DNA of 41,584 nucleotides from Bacteroidota bacterium (GTDB lineage: Bacteria > Bacteroidota > Bacteroidia > Flavobacteriales_F > PHOS-HE28), in assembly GCA_029573495.1 (NCBI GenBank), contig JAKQEI010000218.1, positions 1 to 41,584 of the forward strand, given 5' to 3'. The position numbers and the translations under genes were made by a program. Shown here piece by piece: positions 10,599 through 17,856 of the stretch; position 1 is the stretch's first letter, and every line of letters begins with the position of its first letter. Below the pieces are notes generated by a model. That model did not search any database and was not told where the DNA came from. It saw only the letters and a list, made by a program, of their open reading frames with translations.

Positions 10599-11030
10599 TC
10601 ACTCCAGGCTTCCGTCGAACTCCACGGTCACGACCCGCACTTGATTGCCGCTCTTGAAGATGAACTTCTCCTTGAAGTGTGACTTCCGCTCCTGGTCCAT
10701 GTAATAGATCTTCTCCACCCGGCGGTTGTCCTTCTGGCCGTCCATCTTCAGGTCGATCTCGAAGATGGCGTTCACCGCGCTGCTCTTCACGCTGCTACGT
10801 CGCACGTTCTGGGTGCTCACCTTCACTTTGGAGCGGAGCTCGATGTCGTTCGCAGCGTAAACGATCACACGGTCCGTGCCTTCAGCCCCGCGGATCTCTG
10901 CCATCGCATCCTGGCCCTGGGTCACCTGTTCCTTTTCGGTGATGGTGACGTTGGTGATCCGGTAGATGGTCTGTGCCGGGGAGGTCAGGGAAACGCCCAG
11001 TATGGCCGAGAGGAGGAGGGTGCGTATCAT
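10599..11030 (-). CDS. Small secreted protein of unknown function
   Basis: This 143-residue protein starts at the ATG at 11030. The preceding open frame is not coding-like and contains the promoter box. The signal peptide MIRTLLLSAILGVSLTSPAQ is followed by a beta-rich mature part (VYAANDIELRSKVKVST, RVEKIYYMDQERKSHFKEKF, QVRVVTVEFDG). No catalytic motif or recognised family was found. The mature protein is highly charged and probably periplasmic or surface-exposed. Upstream is a divergent DUF4177-like gene. Confidence 0.75.
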   Translation of the reverse strand: MIRTLLLSAILGVSLTSPAQTIYRITNVTITEKEQVTQGQDAMAEIRGAEGTDRVIVYAANDIELRSKVKVSTQNVRRSSVKSSAVNAIFEIDLKMDGQKDNRRVEKIYYMDQERKSHFKEKFIFKSGNQVRVVTVEFDGSLE

Positions 11031-11057
11031 GTTTGGTCCTTTATTTGCGAGCCATCG

Positions 11058-11065
11058 CCAAGATA
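11058..11065 (-). promoter_or_regulatory. Probable -7 box for the small secreted-protein gene
   Basis: The minus strand reads TATCTTGG, 7 of 8 to TAnnTTTG, 27 bases before the ATG at 11030, in the short space shared with the divergent gene at 11095. Confidence 0.35.
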
Positions 11066-11094
11066 CGTGCCAAGAACACCAACACCATTGACAG

Positions 11095-11496
11095 ATGAAC
11101 GTGAACTTCCGCTCCCTTGCCCTCACGGCCGCTCTCCCGCTCGCGCTCTTGCTGGGCTACAGCTTCCGCCCGACCCCCGTGACCGAGGCGTATACCTACC
11201 GTCAGTTCAGTACCATTGAAAGTGTGGTGCCCGGCGGTCTTGGCCGCTCACGAGTGATCATCAGTGATCAGGGTGATCAGGAGGTCGGCAAGGACCTGAT
11301 GAACTTCTACAGCATGGTCGGGATCAACTTCAAGAACATCGCCAACAACGACCGGATGATCGTTGATCAGATCAACACGTTCACAGCGGAAGGCTGGGAG
11401 CTGCATACCGTGACGACAGGCGTGAACAGCGCGGCCGAAGGGAAGGGCGGTACGGGCATCTTCATCACCCGTTACTTGTTCCGGAAGCCGGTGTGA
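11095..11496 (+). CDS. DUF4177-like small exported protein
   Basis: This 133-residue protein has an N-terminal hydrophobic signal or anchor (LALTAALPLALLLGYSF). The C-terminal part has the DUF4177 pattern: a Tyr-rich first strand (AYTYRQFST), then INTFTAEGWELHTVTTG and a closing strand TRYLFRKPV. These small alpha/beta domains have no assigned function. The gene stands alone, divergent from the small secreted-protein gene and convergent with the DUF2807 gene. The coding DNA has several GATCA repeats around 11250-11290 that are conserved in frame and look incidental. Confidence 0.7.
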   Translation: MNVNFRSLALTAALPLALLLGYSFRPTPVTEAYTYRQFSTIESVVPGGLGRSRVIISDQGDQEVGKDLMNFYSMVGINFKNIANNDRMIVDQINTFTAEGWELHTVTTGVNSAAEGKGGTGIFITRYLFRKPV

Positions 11497-11516
11497 TCAG
11501 AACCTTACAGGTACGA

Positions 11517-11544
11517 AGAGCTCCGGGATCATTCGCGGGGCTCT
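11517..11544 (+). terminator. Possible hairpin terminator between convergent genes
   Basis: AGAGCTCCG (11517-11525) and CGGGGCTCT (11536-11544) form a 9-bp stem with one G-T pair and a 10-base loop, 20 bases after the stop at 11496. No T run follows on the plus strand, so termination is uncertain. The remaining bases to 11630 show nothing recognisable. Confidence 0.35.
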
Positions 11545-11630
11545 GTCATTAGGTCGGAGTCGTCCTGTACCTGGTCCTATTCAGAAGGAGGCACCGGGAG
11601 CGCCGCTGGCGTGGTCGATCGGTAGGGAGT

Positions 11631-12896
11631 TCAATAGACTCCGTTCCCAACCCCTCGTGACCGCTCGCTGCCAGCGCTCCCGGATACGTTCACCCTTCCA
11701 GAGCCGGTGACGATGCTCTCCACCGCAGAGGCACTGTTCACTTCCGCATCCCCCGATCCGGTGATCCTGACCTTCGCCGTGGAGGCTTTGAATTCACCGG
11801 CATCGACATCACCTGAACCGATCAATCCGATGTCGATGCTCTCCGTTCGACCCGTAACGCGTATGTCTCCGCTCCCCGCCAGTGCGATGATGGTGCGGCC
11901 CGACACGTCAACATTCCCGCAGAACACGTCGCCCGAGCCGCTCACCTCGATGCTGAGCGCATTCGCCTTTTCCGGTCCATCCACGAGCACATCACCCGAT
12001 CCCTTCAATACCAGCACAAGGTGGTCGGCTCTCTCGAACCTTCCCGACCGGATGCTTCCCGATCCGAGTACTTCGAGTTTCTCGACCTGGGGCATCCGGA
12101 CAGTGATGTCCAATGCACCGCATCCACCTCCATCGGCTCCGCGCTTCGCGTTGCCCAGATCAAGGTTCAGGATCCCTTTTTCAACGCTCACCTTGAGTCG
12201 CTCCACCATGGCGGGGTCACCCGTGGCGATCACCGCGTGTTCTCCCTGGCTCACGGTAACGCTCAGCGAGCTGCGCAACGCCAGTCCATTGAAACCCTTG
12301 ACATCAAAGCTCCGCTCAACGATACTGGGAGTGAACACAACGGCCGGATCCATGGTGTGCAGCGAAGCCAGCGGTTCTGCCGGGATCGCTGGCTCTGCGG
12401 GTGGTGCTCCGGGGTAGGGCTGTGCCCCAGGGTCGGGTGCGGCACCTTCATATGGCACCGGTTCGATCGCGGCAGGTTCCTTCTCCTCCTCAGGCAGGAC
12501 CATGCAGGCCATCGCTTCAGGTTCCTGACGCGGTTCGGGCAGTTTGGGGCCCTTGCTCTCCGGCATGGTGAGCACAACGGCCGGCTCGATCAGGGTCTCT
12601 GGCGCGGCGGTCTCCACCAATTCGACCCGAACCGGTTCCGGCATGTCCGCATGAGCGGGTTCAACAGGTGGTGCGGCGGATTGGATCAGGTAGGCACTGG
12701 TTCCCACGATGATGCTTCCGGTGGTTGTCATGAGGATGGAATTGAGGTTGAACTTGATCAGGCTTGCGAGCCACGCGGTGATGCCCACAGCCAAGGGGAA
12801 GGCGGCCACCATGAGCTTCACCTGGTCGACGCTCACCTCGGGTGGCAGCTCCCGCAGGGCGCTCAACACGTTCTCGCTGTCGTCCGGACGTTTCAT
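11631..12896 (-). CDS. Membrane-anchored head-GIN (DUF2807) protein, probable anti-sigma factor
   Basis: This 421-residue protein has three parts. Residues 1-25 (ENVLSALRELPPEVSVDQV) form a short cytoplasmic segment. Residues 26-73 hold two hydrophobic segments (VKLMVAAFPLAVGITAWLA and ILMTTTGSIIVGTSAYLI). A long Pro/Glu/Ala-rich linker (about 74-185) leads to a DUF2807 beta-helix (about 190-421) with repeated GSGD/GSGS turns (VLGSGSIRSG, LKGSGDVLVDG, VSGSGDVFCG, LAGSGDIRVTG, LIGSGDVDAG, ITGSGDAEVNS). The start codon overlaps the sigma factor stop (ATGA), so the pair is translationally coupled. The order sigma then membrane protein, and the short N-terminal tail, suggest an anti-sigma role with the beta-helix as an envelope sensor. 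Canonical anti-sigma zinc motifs are not seen, so the role is inferred. Confidence 0.8.
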   Translation of the reverse strand: MKRPDDSENVLSALRELPPEVSVDQVKLMVAAFPLAVGITAWLASLIKFNLNSILMTTTGSIIVGTSAYLIQSAAPPVEPAHADMPEPVRVELVETAAPETLIEPAVVLTMPESKGPKLPEPRQEPEAMACMVLPEEEKEPAAIEPVPYEGAAPDPGAQPYPGAPPAEPAIPAEPLASLHTMDPAVVFTPSIVERSFDVKGFNGLALRSSLSVTVSQGEHAVIATGDPAMVERLKVSVEKGILNLDLGNAKRGADGGGCGALDITVRMPQVEKLEVLGSGSIRSGRFERADHLVLVLKGSGDVLVDGPEKANALSIEVSGSGDVFCGNVDVSGRTIIALAGSGDIRVTGRTESIDIGLIGSGDVDAGEFKASTAKVRITGSGDAEVNSASAVESIVTGSGRVNVSGSAGSERSRGVGNGVY

Positions 12897-13438
12897 AGCA
12901 TGAAGCTGGTGAGTGCGTGGAGCATTTCGGTACGAAGCGGTCGCGCTCTTCCGTCCAGTCGGGCACGAACGGTGGCGCGTGCACGGCTCACCCTGGTCTT
13001 CACGGCGTTCTCGTTGATCCCTTGGATGGCCGCGATCTCGGCCATGCTGAGACCGCTCACTTCGAACAGCACCAGGGCATCGCGTTGCGCATCAGGCAGT
13101 TCATCGATGGCTGCGTAGAGGATGCCCACATCCATGAGCAGTTCGGGACTTGCGCCGCGTTCTTTCAAACGGGCTGTCTGTTGGTCGGTGATCGCGGTAT
13201 TCCGCTTGCCGAGCCGCCACACGCTCACCGCACGATTGCGGGCGGCGCGGATCAGGTAGTGCAGCAACTGGTCCTTCTTCTCGATCCGTTCGAACCGCTG
13301 GAACGCGCTCAGCAAGACGTCCTGCATCAGGTCCTGCGCATCCATCTTTCCGTAGGCCAATGCCGAGCAATACCGGGCGAAGGGCTCGTGACAGGCCTCG
13401 TATGCCTGCATGAATGCGGTTCTTTTGTCGGTGGTCAC
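12893..13438 (-). CDS. ECF-type RNA polymerase sigma-70 factor
   Basis: This 181-residue sigma factor shows region 2 (AYEACHEPFARYCSALAYG, then DAQDLMQDVLLSAFQRFER and LIRAARNRAVSVWR) and region 4 (LPDAQRDALVLFEVSGLSMAEIA, then NENAVKTRVSRARA). The GTG at 13438 is preferred. It places about ten residues before AYEACHEPF, and the longer frame from the ATG at 13534 would start upstream of a well-formed ECF promoter at 13468-13492. The ATG at 13411 is the alternative. The gene is coupled by ATGA overlap to the DUF2807 membrane protein. It probably responds to an envelope signal and activates its own operon. Confidence 0.88.
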   Translation of the reverse strand: MTTDKRTAFMQAYEACHEPFARYCSALAYGKMDAQDLMQDVLLSAFQRFERIEKKDQLLHYLIRAARNRAVSVWRLGKRNTAITDQQTARLKERGASPELLMDVGILYAAIDELPDAQRDALVLFEVSGLSMAEIAAIQGINENAVKTRVSRARATVRARLDGRARPLRTEMLHALTSFML

Positions 13439-13467
13439 GGTCGGAACTGGGGCCTTTGCGGATGAGA

Positions 13468-13492
13468 GTCGTGGATGGAAGGTAAAGGTTAC
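13468..13492 (-). promoter_or_regulatory. Predicted ECF sigma autoregulatory promoter
   Basis: On the minus strand GTAAC (13488-13492) and CGAC (13468-13471) are separated by exactly 16 bases. This fits the general ECF pattern of an AAC-containing -35 and a CGnC -10. It lies about 30 bases before the GTG start of the sigma gene, giving a short leader. The same pairing with this spacing was not found elsewhere in the window by eye. Confidence 0.5.
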
Positions 13493-13570
13493 GAAGCTGG
13501 GATGAATGGTTCGCCTCTGCGGGGGCCGCGCCATTCGATGCAGTAGCGATATCCGGCGGTTCGACCGTGC

Positions 13571-14281
13571 TCAGTGGCAACCCGCGGCCGCCAATGTGCG
13601 CAGGTACTTGTCGATATAGGCATCGATGCTCCGCGCCTTGTACTGCATCACATAGCGCGGGTGCTCGACCGGTTCGATCTGGTCGAAGAGACCCAGGCGC
13701 GCATTCAACCTGGTGAAGTAGGCCGCGTTCCTGCCCGTTCCGATGCAGATCACCCGGTCGGTCCGCATTCCGCAATCGATGAGCGTGCGCAGCCACCGCT
13801 CCACGAAGGGGGTCACCGCTTTTTCCAGCACGAGGTCGTCGTAATAGTTGAGGTTGATGTCGGTGCCCTGTGGTCCGCGCTTCACGAAGCCGAGCGGGCA
13901 GATGGAGTGCACGTACACCTGCCCATAGAAGCGCTCGGGTCCGCCGGCCGCGGCGATCATGCGGTAGAAGAAGTCGCTGCTCGGTTCGTGCGTGCGCAGC
14001 CCTTTCACTTCGATGCCCAGTTCGCTCTCGCAACGCTTCGTATCGGTGAACGGGAGGCCCGTGCTGCCGGCACCCAGGCGGCCTGGATTGATCCCCAGCA
14101 TCAGCAGCCGCGGTCGTTGGTCGGCGTAGTAGGTGCAATGGAAACGTGTGACGATGCGGCGCACATCATCGCCATGCCCTCCGTGGAAGGGGTCGAGCAC
14201 ACCCACGCCACGCGGCAGCTTCACGCCATCCAACGAGAAGGAGAGCACGTGCTCCAGCAGGCGTTCGGCCAGGTCGCTCAC
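13571..14281 (-). CDS. SMUG2-type uracil-DNA glycosylase family protein (DUF4918)
   Basis: This 236-residue protein has the glycosylase fold signature MLGINPGRLGAGSTGLPFTD (motif 1, GINPG at 63-67) and a late HPRYVMQYK that matches the conserved His-Pro motif 2. This suits the SMUG2/DUF4918 group that excises uracil or oxidised pyrimidines. The start is a GTG at 14281 overlapping the TGA of the LptF/G gene (GTGA), which implies coupling. The frame extending 60 bases further upstream lies inside the permease gene and is not used. Substrate range cannot be read from sequence. It is the last gene of the tgt-permease-glycosylase run. Confidence 0.82.
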   Translation of the reverse strand: MSDLAERLLEHVLSFSLDGVKLPRGVGVLDPFHGGHGDDVRRIVTRFHCTYYADQRPRLLMLGINPGRLGAGSTGLPFTDTKRCESELGIEVKGLRTHEPSSDFFYRMIAAAGGPERFYGQVYVHSICPLGFVKRGPQGTDINLNYYDDLVLEKAVTPFVERWLRTLIDCGMRTDRVICIGTGRNAAYFTRLNARLGLFDQIEPVEHPRYVMQYKARSIDAYIDKYLRTLAAAGCH

Positions 14282-15357
14282 TTGGGTGCCCGTCGGTAGA
14301 TGAAGATGCCCACGATGGCGAAGAGGATGTTGGGCAGCCACACCGCAAGGAAGGGATCCATGCCTGCGTTCGTCGCGGCCACGGTCGTCAGCTTCATCAT
14401 GAAGATGTACACCAGTACGAGACCGACACCTGCCGCCAGGTGCAGCCCGGTTCCGCCGCGTACCTTGCGACTTGCGATGCTCACACCGATCAGCGTGAAG
14501 ACATAGGTGGCGAAGGGATAGCTCGTGCGTTGATGCTTTTCGATCAGGTAGGGAGCACTGCTGTCGTCGCCCTGGGCGTTCTTTTCCGCGATGTAGGCAT
14601 CGAGTTCGGAGTCGGTCATCGCCATGCTCGTTTCCCAGCGCTGCCCCATGTCCGATGGCTTCAGTGGGATCACCGTGTCCATCGCACTTCCCTGGCGGAT
14701 GTGTTCATCGGCACCGGCAAGGCTCCGGATCAGGTAGTCCTGCACATGCCACGAGCCATTGGTGCTGTCGTAGGTGGCCTTGTCGGCGCTCAGCTTCTCC
14801 ACCAGCGAGTCGCCCTGCCAACGCTCCAGACTGAAGCGCATCCCGGTGCGGTGCTCCGCGTTATACGTTTCGAAGTAGGCGATGCGACCCGGTGCGATCT
14901 CCCGGTGGATGTTCTTCTGGTCCACATGGTAGGTGACGCGGATGTGCCGTTCCTCGAAGGCCAGTCGGATCTTGTTCGCAGCGGGCAGCACCTTGTGGTT
15001 CACCACGAGCGAGAGGATGGTGAGGCCTGTGGCCGCAAGGAAGTAGGGCCACATGATCCGTGGGAAGCTGACCCCGCTGCTCAGGATGGCGATCACCTCC
15101 GTGCGATGTGCCAGGCGGCTCGTGAAGAGAAGCACGGCGATGAAGATCAGCAGGCCGCTGAACAGGTTGCTGTAATAGATCACGAAGTTCAGGTAGAACT
15201 CCACCACGATCTCCCGGGTGGTGGCGCTCATCTTGGCGAAGTCCTCGGTCTTCTCGCTGATGTCGAAGACCACGGCGATGAGCATGATCACCACCAGGAT
15301 GAAGAAGAAGGTGCCCAGGAACTGCCGGATGATATAGCGGTCCAGGGTCTTGAACAT
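14278..15357 (-). CDS. LptF/LptG family permease (YjgP/YjgQ), LPS export
   Basis: This 359-residue protein has N-terminal helices after MFKTLDRYIIRQFLGTFFF, including ILVVIMLIAVVFDISEK and IFIAVLLFTSRLAHRTE. A periplasmic beta-jellyroll part follows (about 115-260). The C-terminal helices include FATYVFTLIGVSIASRK, LAAGVGLVLVYIFMMKL and WLPNILFAIVGIFIYRR. LptF and LptG form the membrane part of the LptB2FG machine that extracts lipopolysaccharide. The F and G paralogues cannot be separated confidently here. The gene follows tgt by 69 bp on the same strand, an arrangement I recall as common in Bacteroidota. Confidence 0.9.
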   Translation of the reverse strand: MFKTLDRYIIRQFLGTFFFILVVIMLIAVVFDISEKTEDFAKMSATTREIVVEFYLNFVIYYSNLFSGLLIFIAVLLFTSRLAHRTEVIAILSSGVSFPRIMWPYFLAATGLTILSLVVNHKVLPAANKIRLAFEERHIRVTYHVDQKNIHREIAPGRIAYFETYNAEHRTGMRFSLERWQGDSLVEKLSADKATYDSTNGSWHVQDYLIRSLAGADEHIRQGSAMDTVIPLKPSDMGQRWETSMAMTDSELDAYIAEKNAQGDDSSAPYLIEKHQRTSYPFATYVFTLIGVSIASRKVRGGTGLHLAAGVGLVLVYIFMMKLTTVAATNAGMDPFLAVWLPNILFAIVGIFIYRRAPK

Positions 15358-15426
15358 GGTGCGAATGTCGGAATACCTATTGCGGTCGATCGCCTTGGCC
15401 GGTCGCTTGGTGAACGGGTCCTCGGT

Positions 15427-16557
15427 TCAAAGTCGTGTGCGGAGCTTCGGTGAGATGGCGTTCTTCCATGTGGTGAAGTCACCCTGGATGATATGGGAGC
15501 GGGCTTCCTTCATCAACGCCAGGTAGAAGCCGAGGTTGTGCAGGCTGGCGATCTGTTGGCCGAGCATCTCATTGCTCTGGAAGAGGTGGCGCACGAAGGC
15601 CCGGGAATAGGCCGTATCCACCCAGCCATGTGCGTCGCGGTCGAGCGGGGAATGGTCATCGGCCCATTGGCGGTTCTTGATGTTCACGATCCCTTCGCGC
15701 GTGAAGAGCATGCCGTTGCGGCCGTTGCGTGTGGGCATCACACAATCGAACATGTCCACCCCCCGTGCCATGTTCTCGAGGAGGTTCCACGGCGTGCCAA
15801 CACCCATCAGGTAGCGTGGCCGGTCCTTCGGCAGGATGTCACAGCACAATTCGGCCATGGCGTACATCTCCTCCTCCGGTTCACCCACGCTCAGGCCGCC
15901 GATGGCATTGCCCACGGCATCCTTCGCGGCGATGTACTCACTGCTCCGCTTGCGAAGCTCTGCGAAGGTGCTGCCCTGCACGATGGGGAAGAGCGCCTGC
16001 TCATGCCCGTACAAGGGTTCGGTGGTCGAGAAGCGTGCGATGCAGCGGTCCAGCCAGCGGTGGGTGAGGTGCATGCTCTTCTCCGCATAGGCGGGTTCGC
16101 ACGGCCAGGGTGTGCATTCATCGAAGGCCATGCAGATGTCCGCGCCGATCGTGCGCTGGGTGTCCATCACGCTCTCGGGTGTGAAGAGGTGCCGGCTCCC
16201 GTCGATATGGCTGCTGAAGCGTACGCCCTCTTCGGTGATCTTGCGTATGTCGCTGAGCGAATGCACTTGGAAGCCACCGCTGTCTGTGAGGATGGGGCGG
16301 TCCCAGCCATTGAAGCGGTGCAGGCCACCCGCGTTGCTCAACACCTCCATTCCCGGACGCAGGTACAGGTGGTATGTGTTGCTGAGCATGATCGGCGCAT
16401 CCAGATCGTTCCTCAGTTCGCGCGGGTGAACGGCCTTCACCGCACCCAGGGTGCCCACAGGCATGAATACCGGGGTGGGGATGGCGCCGTGATCGGTATG
16501 GAATACCCCGGCACGCGCATGGGATCCGGGGTCGTTGGCCTGCAGTTCGAAATGCAT
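15427..16557 (-). CDS. tgt: tRNA-guanine transglycosylase (queuosine tRNA base exchange)
   Basis: This 376-residue TIM-barrel enzyme exchanges guanine-34 for a queuine precursor in tRNAs with GUN anticodons. The catalytic residues are visible: Asp92 in LTDSGGFQV and the nucleophile Asp271 in MFDCVMPTRNGRNG. MLSNTYHLYLRPG and GGLSVGEP are family segments. The zinc site is altered. Where most bacterial Tgt proteins have a CxCxxC segment before YSRA, this protein has AHGWVD (309-314), and only the later His (SLHNLGFYLAL) remains. The otherwise full-length, well-conserved protein argues against a pseudogene. Its -7 box lies 14 bases before the ATG. Confidence 0.95.
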   Translation of the reverse strand: MHFELQANDPGSHARAGVFHTDHGAIPTPVFMPVGTLGAVKAVHPRELRNDLDAPIMLSNTYHLYLRPGMEVLSNAGGLHRFNGWDRPILTDSGGFQVHSLSDIRKITEEGVRFSSHIDGSRHLFTPESVMDTQRTIGADICMAFDECTPWPCEPAYAEKSMHLTHRWLDRCIARFSTTEPLYGHEQALFPIVQGSTFAELRKRSSEYIAAKDAVGNAIGGLSVGEPEEEMYAMAELCCDILPKDRPRYLMGVGTPWNLLENMARGVDMFDCVMPTRNGRNGMLFTREGIVNIKNRQWADDHSPLDRDAHGWVDTAYSRAFVRHLFQSNEMLGQQIASLHNLGFYLALMKEARSHIIQGDFTTWKNAISPKLRTRL

Positions 16558-16571
16558 GGGATCGAAGGACG

Positions 16572-16579
16572 CGAAGGTA
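16572..16579 (-). promoter_or_regulatory. -7 promoter box of tgt
   Basis: The minus strand reads TACCTTCG, 7 of 8 to TAnnTTTG and identical to the box of the PhyH gene, 14 bases before the ATG of tgt. Confidence 0.45.
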
Positions 16580-16599
16580 CTCCGGTCCTTGCCTTCGGC

Positions 16600-17331
16600 T
16601 CAGAGCTGAAGGGCGTAGCTCACCTTCTCCACACCGGGCCAGGTGTGTTCCTCGAAGAGGACCGTTCCATCGTTCCGCACCAGCAGTATGGTGCTGCAAC
16701 GGGTGCCATAGGACTCACCGGGGATGAAGATGGACGAAATGGCACGTTCCTTCTCGAGGGGAAGGCCGGTGTCAGGAAGGGTGTCGTCCGGAGCGGTCCG
16801 CATATCAGCGAGGAGCTCGAACAGGTGGTCGGACAGGTCCGCATGCCCGCCAGCAACGGCCCGCTCCATGGCTTCCTTCGCTCGCTGCACCTTGGGCCAG
16901 GGTGTGTTCAGGAGCGCATTACTGAGGCCGTGGATACCCGGTTCCAGTGGGGTGTCCGTGGTGGTGATGTTGGTGTGGTAGCGGATCGAATCCAAGGACC
17001 CGTAAAGGAGATTGAAGCCCTCATGGTCCCCAATGTCCGCCGGGTCGAAGTCCATCTCAAGTGCCTGCCTCACAAGGATACCGCGCGACCCCCTGTTCCC
17101 GGTCCAGGTCCGGCGTAGGTCGCGGTGATTGGTCACGGCTGCAAAGCGTCCGGTGCGCGTGATGCCCATCCAAGTGCCACCGGCACGTAGATCCCGCCCG
17201 GCGAGGACATGTGGGGCATCCTCCCAGAAGTGCGCGACTGCGGTCGGTCGGTCCCGGAACTCGTCCCGGTTGGCGGCCAATACCAACGGATAGCGCGGAT
17301 GGGACTTGTAGGCCAGGACGATGAGGCACAC
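16600..17331 (-). CDS. NRDE family protein (TANGO2-like)
   Basis: This 243-residue protein begins at a GTG (17331). That start puts Cys at position 2, as the NRDE/TANGO2 family requires: MCLIVLAYKSHP then LVLAANRDEFRDRPT, the defining NRDE motif. RDLRAGGTWMGIT, FAAVTNHRD and SRGILVRQAL are also typical. The late segment GTRCSTILLVRNDGTVLFEE resembles the family C-terminus. The fold is Ntn-hydrolase-like, with the N-terminal Cys as the possible nucleophile. Eukaryotic relatives are linked to Golgi organisation or haem handling, and the bacterial function is not settled. A TACTTTCA box ends only 4 bases before the GTG. Confidence 0.87.
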   Translation of the reverse strand: MCLIVLAYKSHPRYPLVLAANRDEFRDRPTAVAHFWEDAPHVLAGRDLRAGGTWMGITRTGRFAAVTNHRDLRRTWTGNRGSRGILVRQALEMDFDPADIGDHEGFNLLYGSLDSIRYHTNITTTDTPLEPGIHGLSNALLNTPWPKVQRAKEAMERAVAGGHADLSDHLFELLADMRTAPDDTLPDTGLPLEKERAISSIFIPGESYGTRCSTILLVRNDGTVLFEEHTWPGVEKVSYALQL

Positions 17332-17335
17332 GCGG

Positions 17336-17343
17336 TGAAAGTA
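17336..17343 (-). promoter_or_regulatory. Possible -7 box of the NRDE gene
   Basis: The minus strand reads TACTTTCA, 6 of 8 to TAnnTTTG, 4 bases before the start codon. The start is fixed independently by the required Cys at position 2. Confidence 0.35.
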
Positions 17344-17401
17344 CCATCCCAACGGGACACTGTTGGACGATGTTCGACCCCCGCACTGAACTTTGGGGGC
17401 G

Positions 17402-17746
17402 ATGCCCACCGTCTACACCGTGTATGTGATCGAACTGGCGCGGAAGGTCTTCACCGAGGACCGCCGCTTCCGCGAGGCGAACCCCCAGTTCAACGGGGTA
17501 TTGGAGTGCCTGTACGTGGGAATGACGAGCAAGAGCCCTCAGGAGCGGTTCATGCAGCATCGCACGGGCGCCAGAAGTGGGAAGGGTCACAAGCTGAGCA
17601 GCGACATCGTCCGGAAGTACGGGCGTTATCTCCGCCCCAGCCTCTACCAGCACATCGGCCCGCTTTCCCGGGCGGAGGCGCTCACTGTTGAGAAGGGGCT
17701 GGCGTTGGAGTTACGCCGCAAGGGTTACGCCGTATGGACGAACTAA
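17402..17746 (+). CDS. GIY-YIG-like nuclease-fold protein
   Basis: This 114-residue protein resembles a small single GIY-YIG domain. The first strand carries YTVYVIEL, the second LECLYVGMTSKSP (in place of the YIG strand), followed by QERFMQHRTGARSG with the usual Arg and His. A later helix, EALTVEKGLALELRRKGY, supplies the position of the metal-binding Glu. GIY-YIG domains cut DNA in repair and mobile-element enzymes, and stand-alone versions of this size are often uncharacterised. It is divergent from the NRDE gene and has no mobile-element neighbours. An in-frame TTG lies 9 bases before the chosen ATG. Confidence 0.65.
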   Translation: MPTVYTVYVIELARKVFTEDRRFREANPQFNGVLECLYVGMTSKSPQERFMQHRTGARSGKGHKLSSDIVRKYGRYLRPSLYQHIGPLSRAEALTVEKGLALELRRKGYAVWTN

Positions 17747-17812
17747 GGCGCATCCCTTCCACCTTGTTCATAACTGACCATGGAACGCTCCGGGGCACAG
17801 GGGCCACCCGGG

Positions 17813-17820
17813 TAGCTTCG
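17813..17820 (+). promoter_or_regulatory. Probable -7 box of the glycosyltransferase-sigma operon
   Basis: The plus strand reads TAGCTTCG, 7 of 8 to TAnnTTTG, 36 bases before the ATG at 17857. It would drive both the glycosyltransferase gene and the overlapping sigma factor gene. Confidence 0.35.
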
Positions 17821-17856
17821 CCCTCGTAGTTGCCGCAAAAGCGCGCAACCGTTCCG

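Noticed and set aside
11250..11360. Clustered GATCA pentamers in the DUF4177-like gene as a protein-binding site
   Set aside because: The repeats are in coding frame and are explained by Asp-Gln, Ile-Ile and Asp-Gln-Ile codons, with no fixed spacing.
13438..13534. Longer ECF sigma factor starting at the ATG at 13534
   Set aside because: The extra 32 residues are not sigma-like and would be encoded upstream of, and across, the predicted ECF promoter.
15493..17118. Long plus-strand open frame antisense to tgt and the NRDE gene; similar long antisense frames at 1143-2108, 2344-3417, 9228-10418, 12021-13118 and 20914-22278
   Set aside because: They are shadows caused by GC-rich codon use. Their translations are low-complexity, rich in His/Arg/Val/Gly, with no domain, while the opposite strand encodes a conserved protein in each case.
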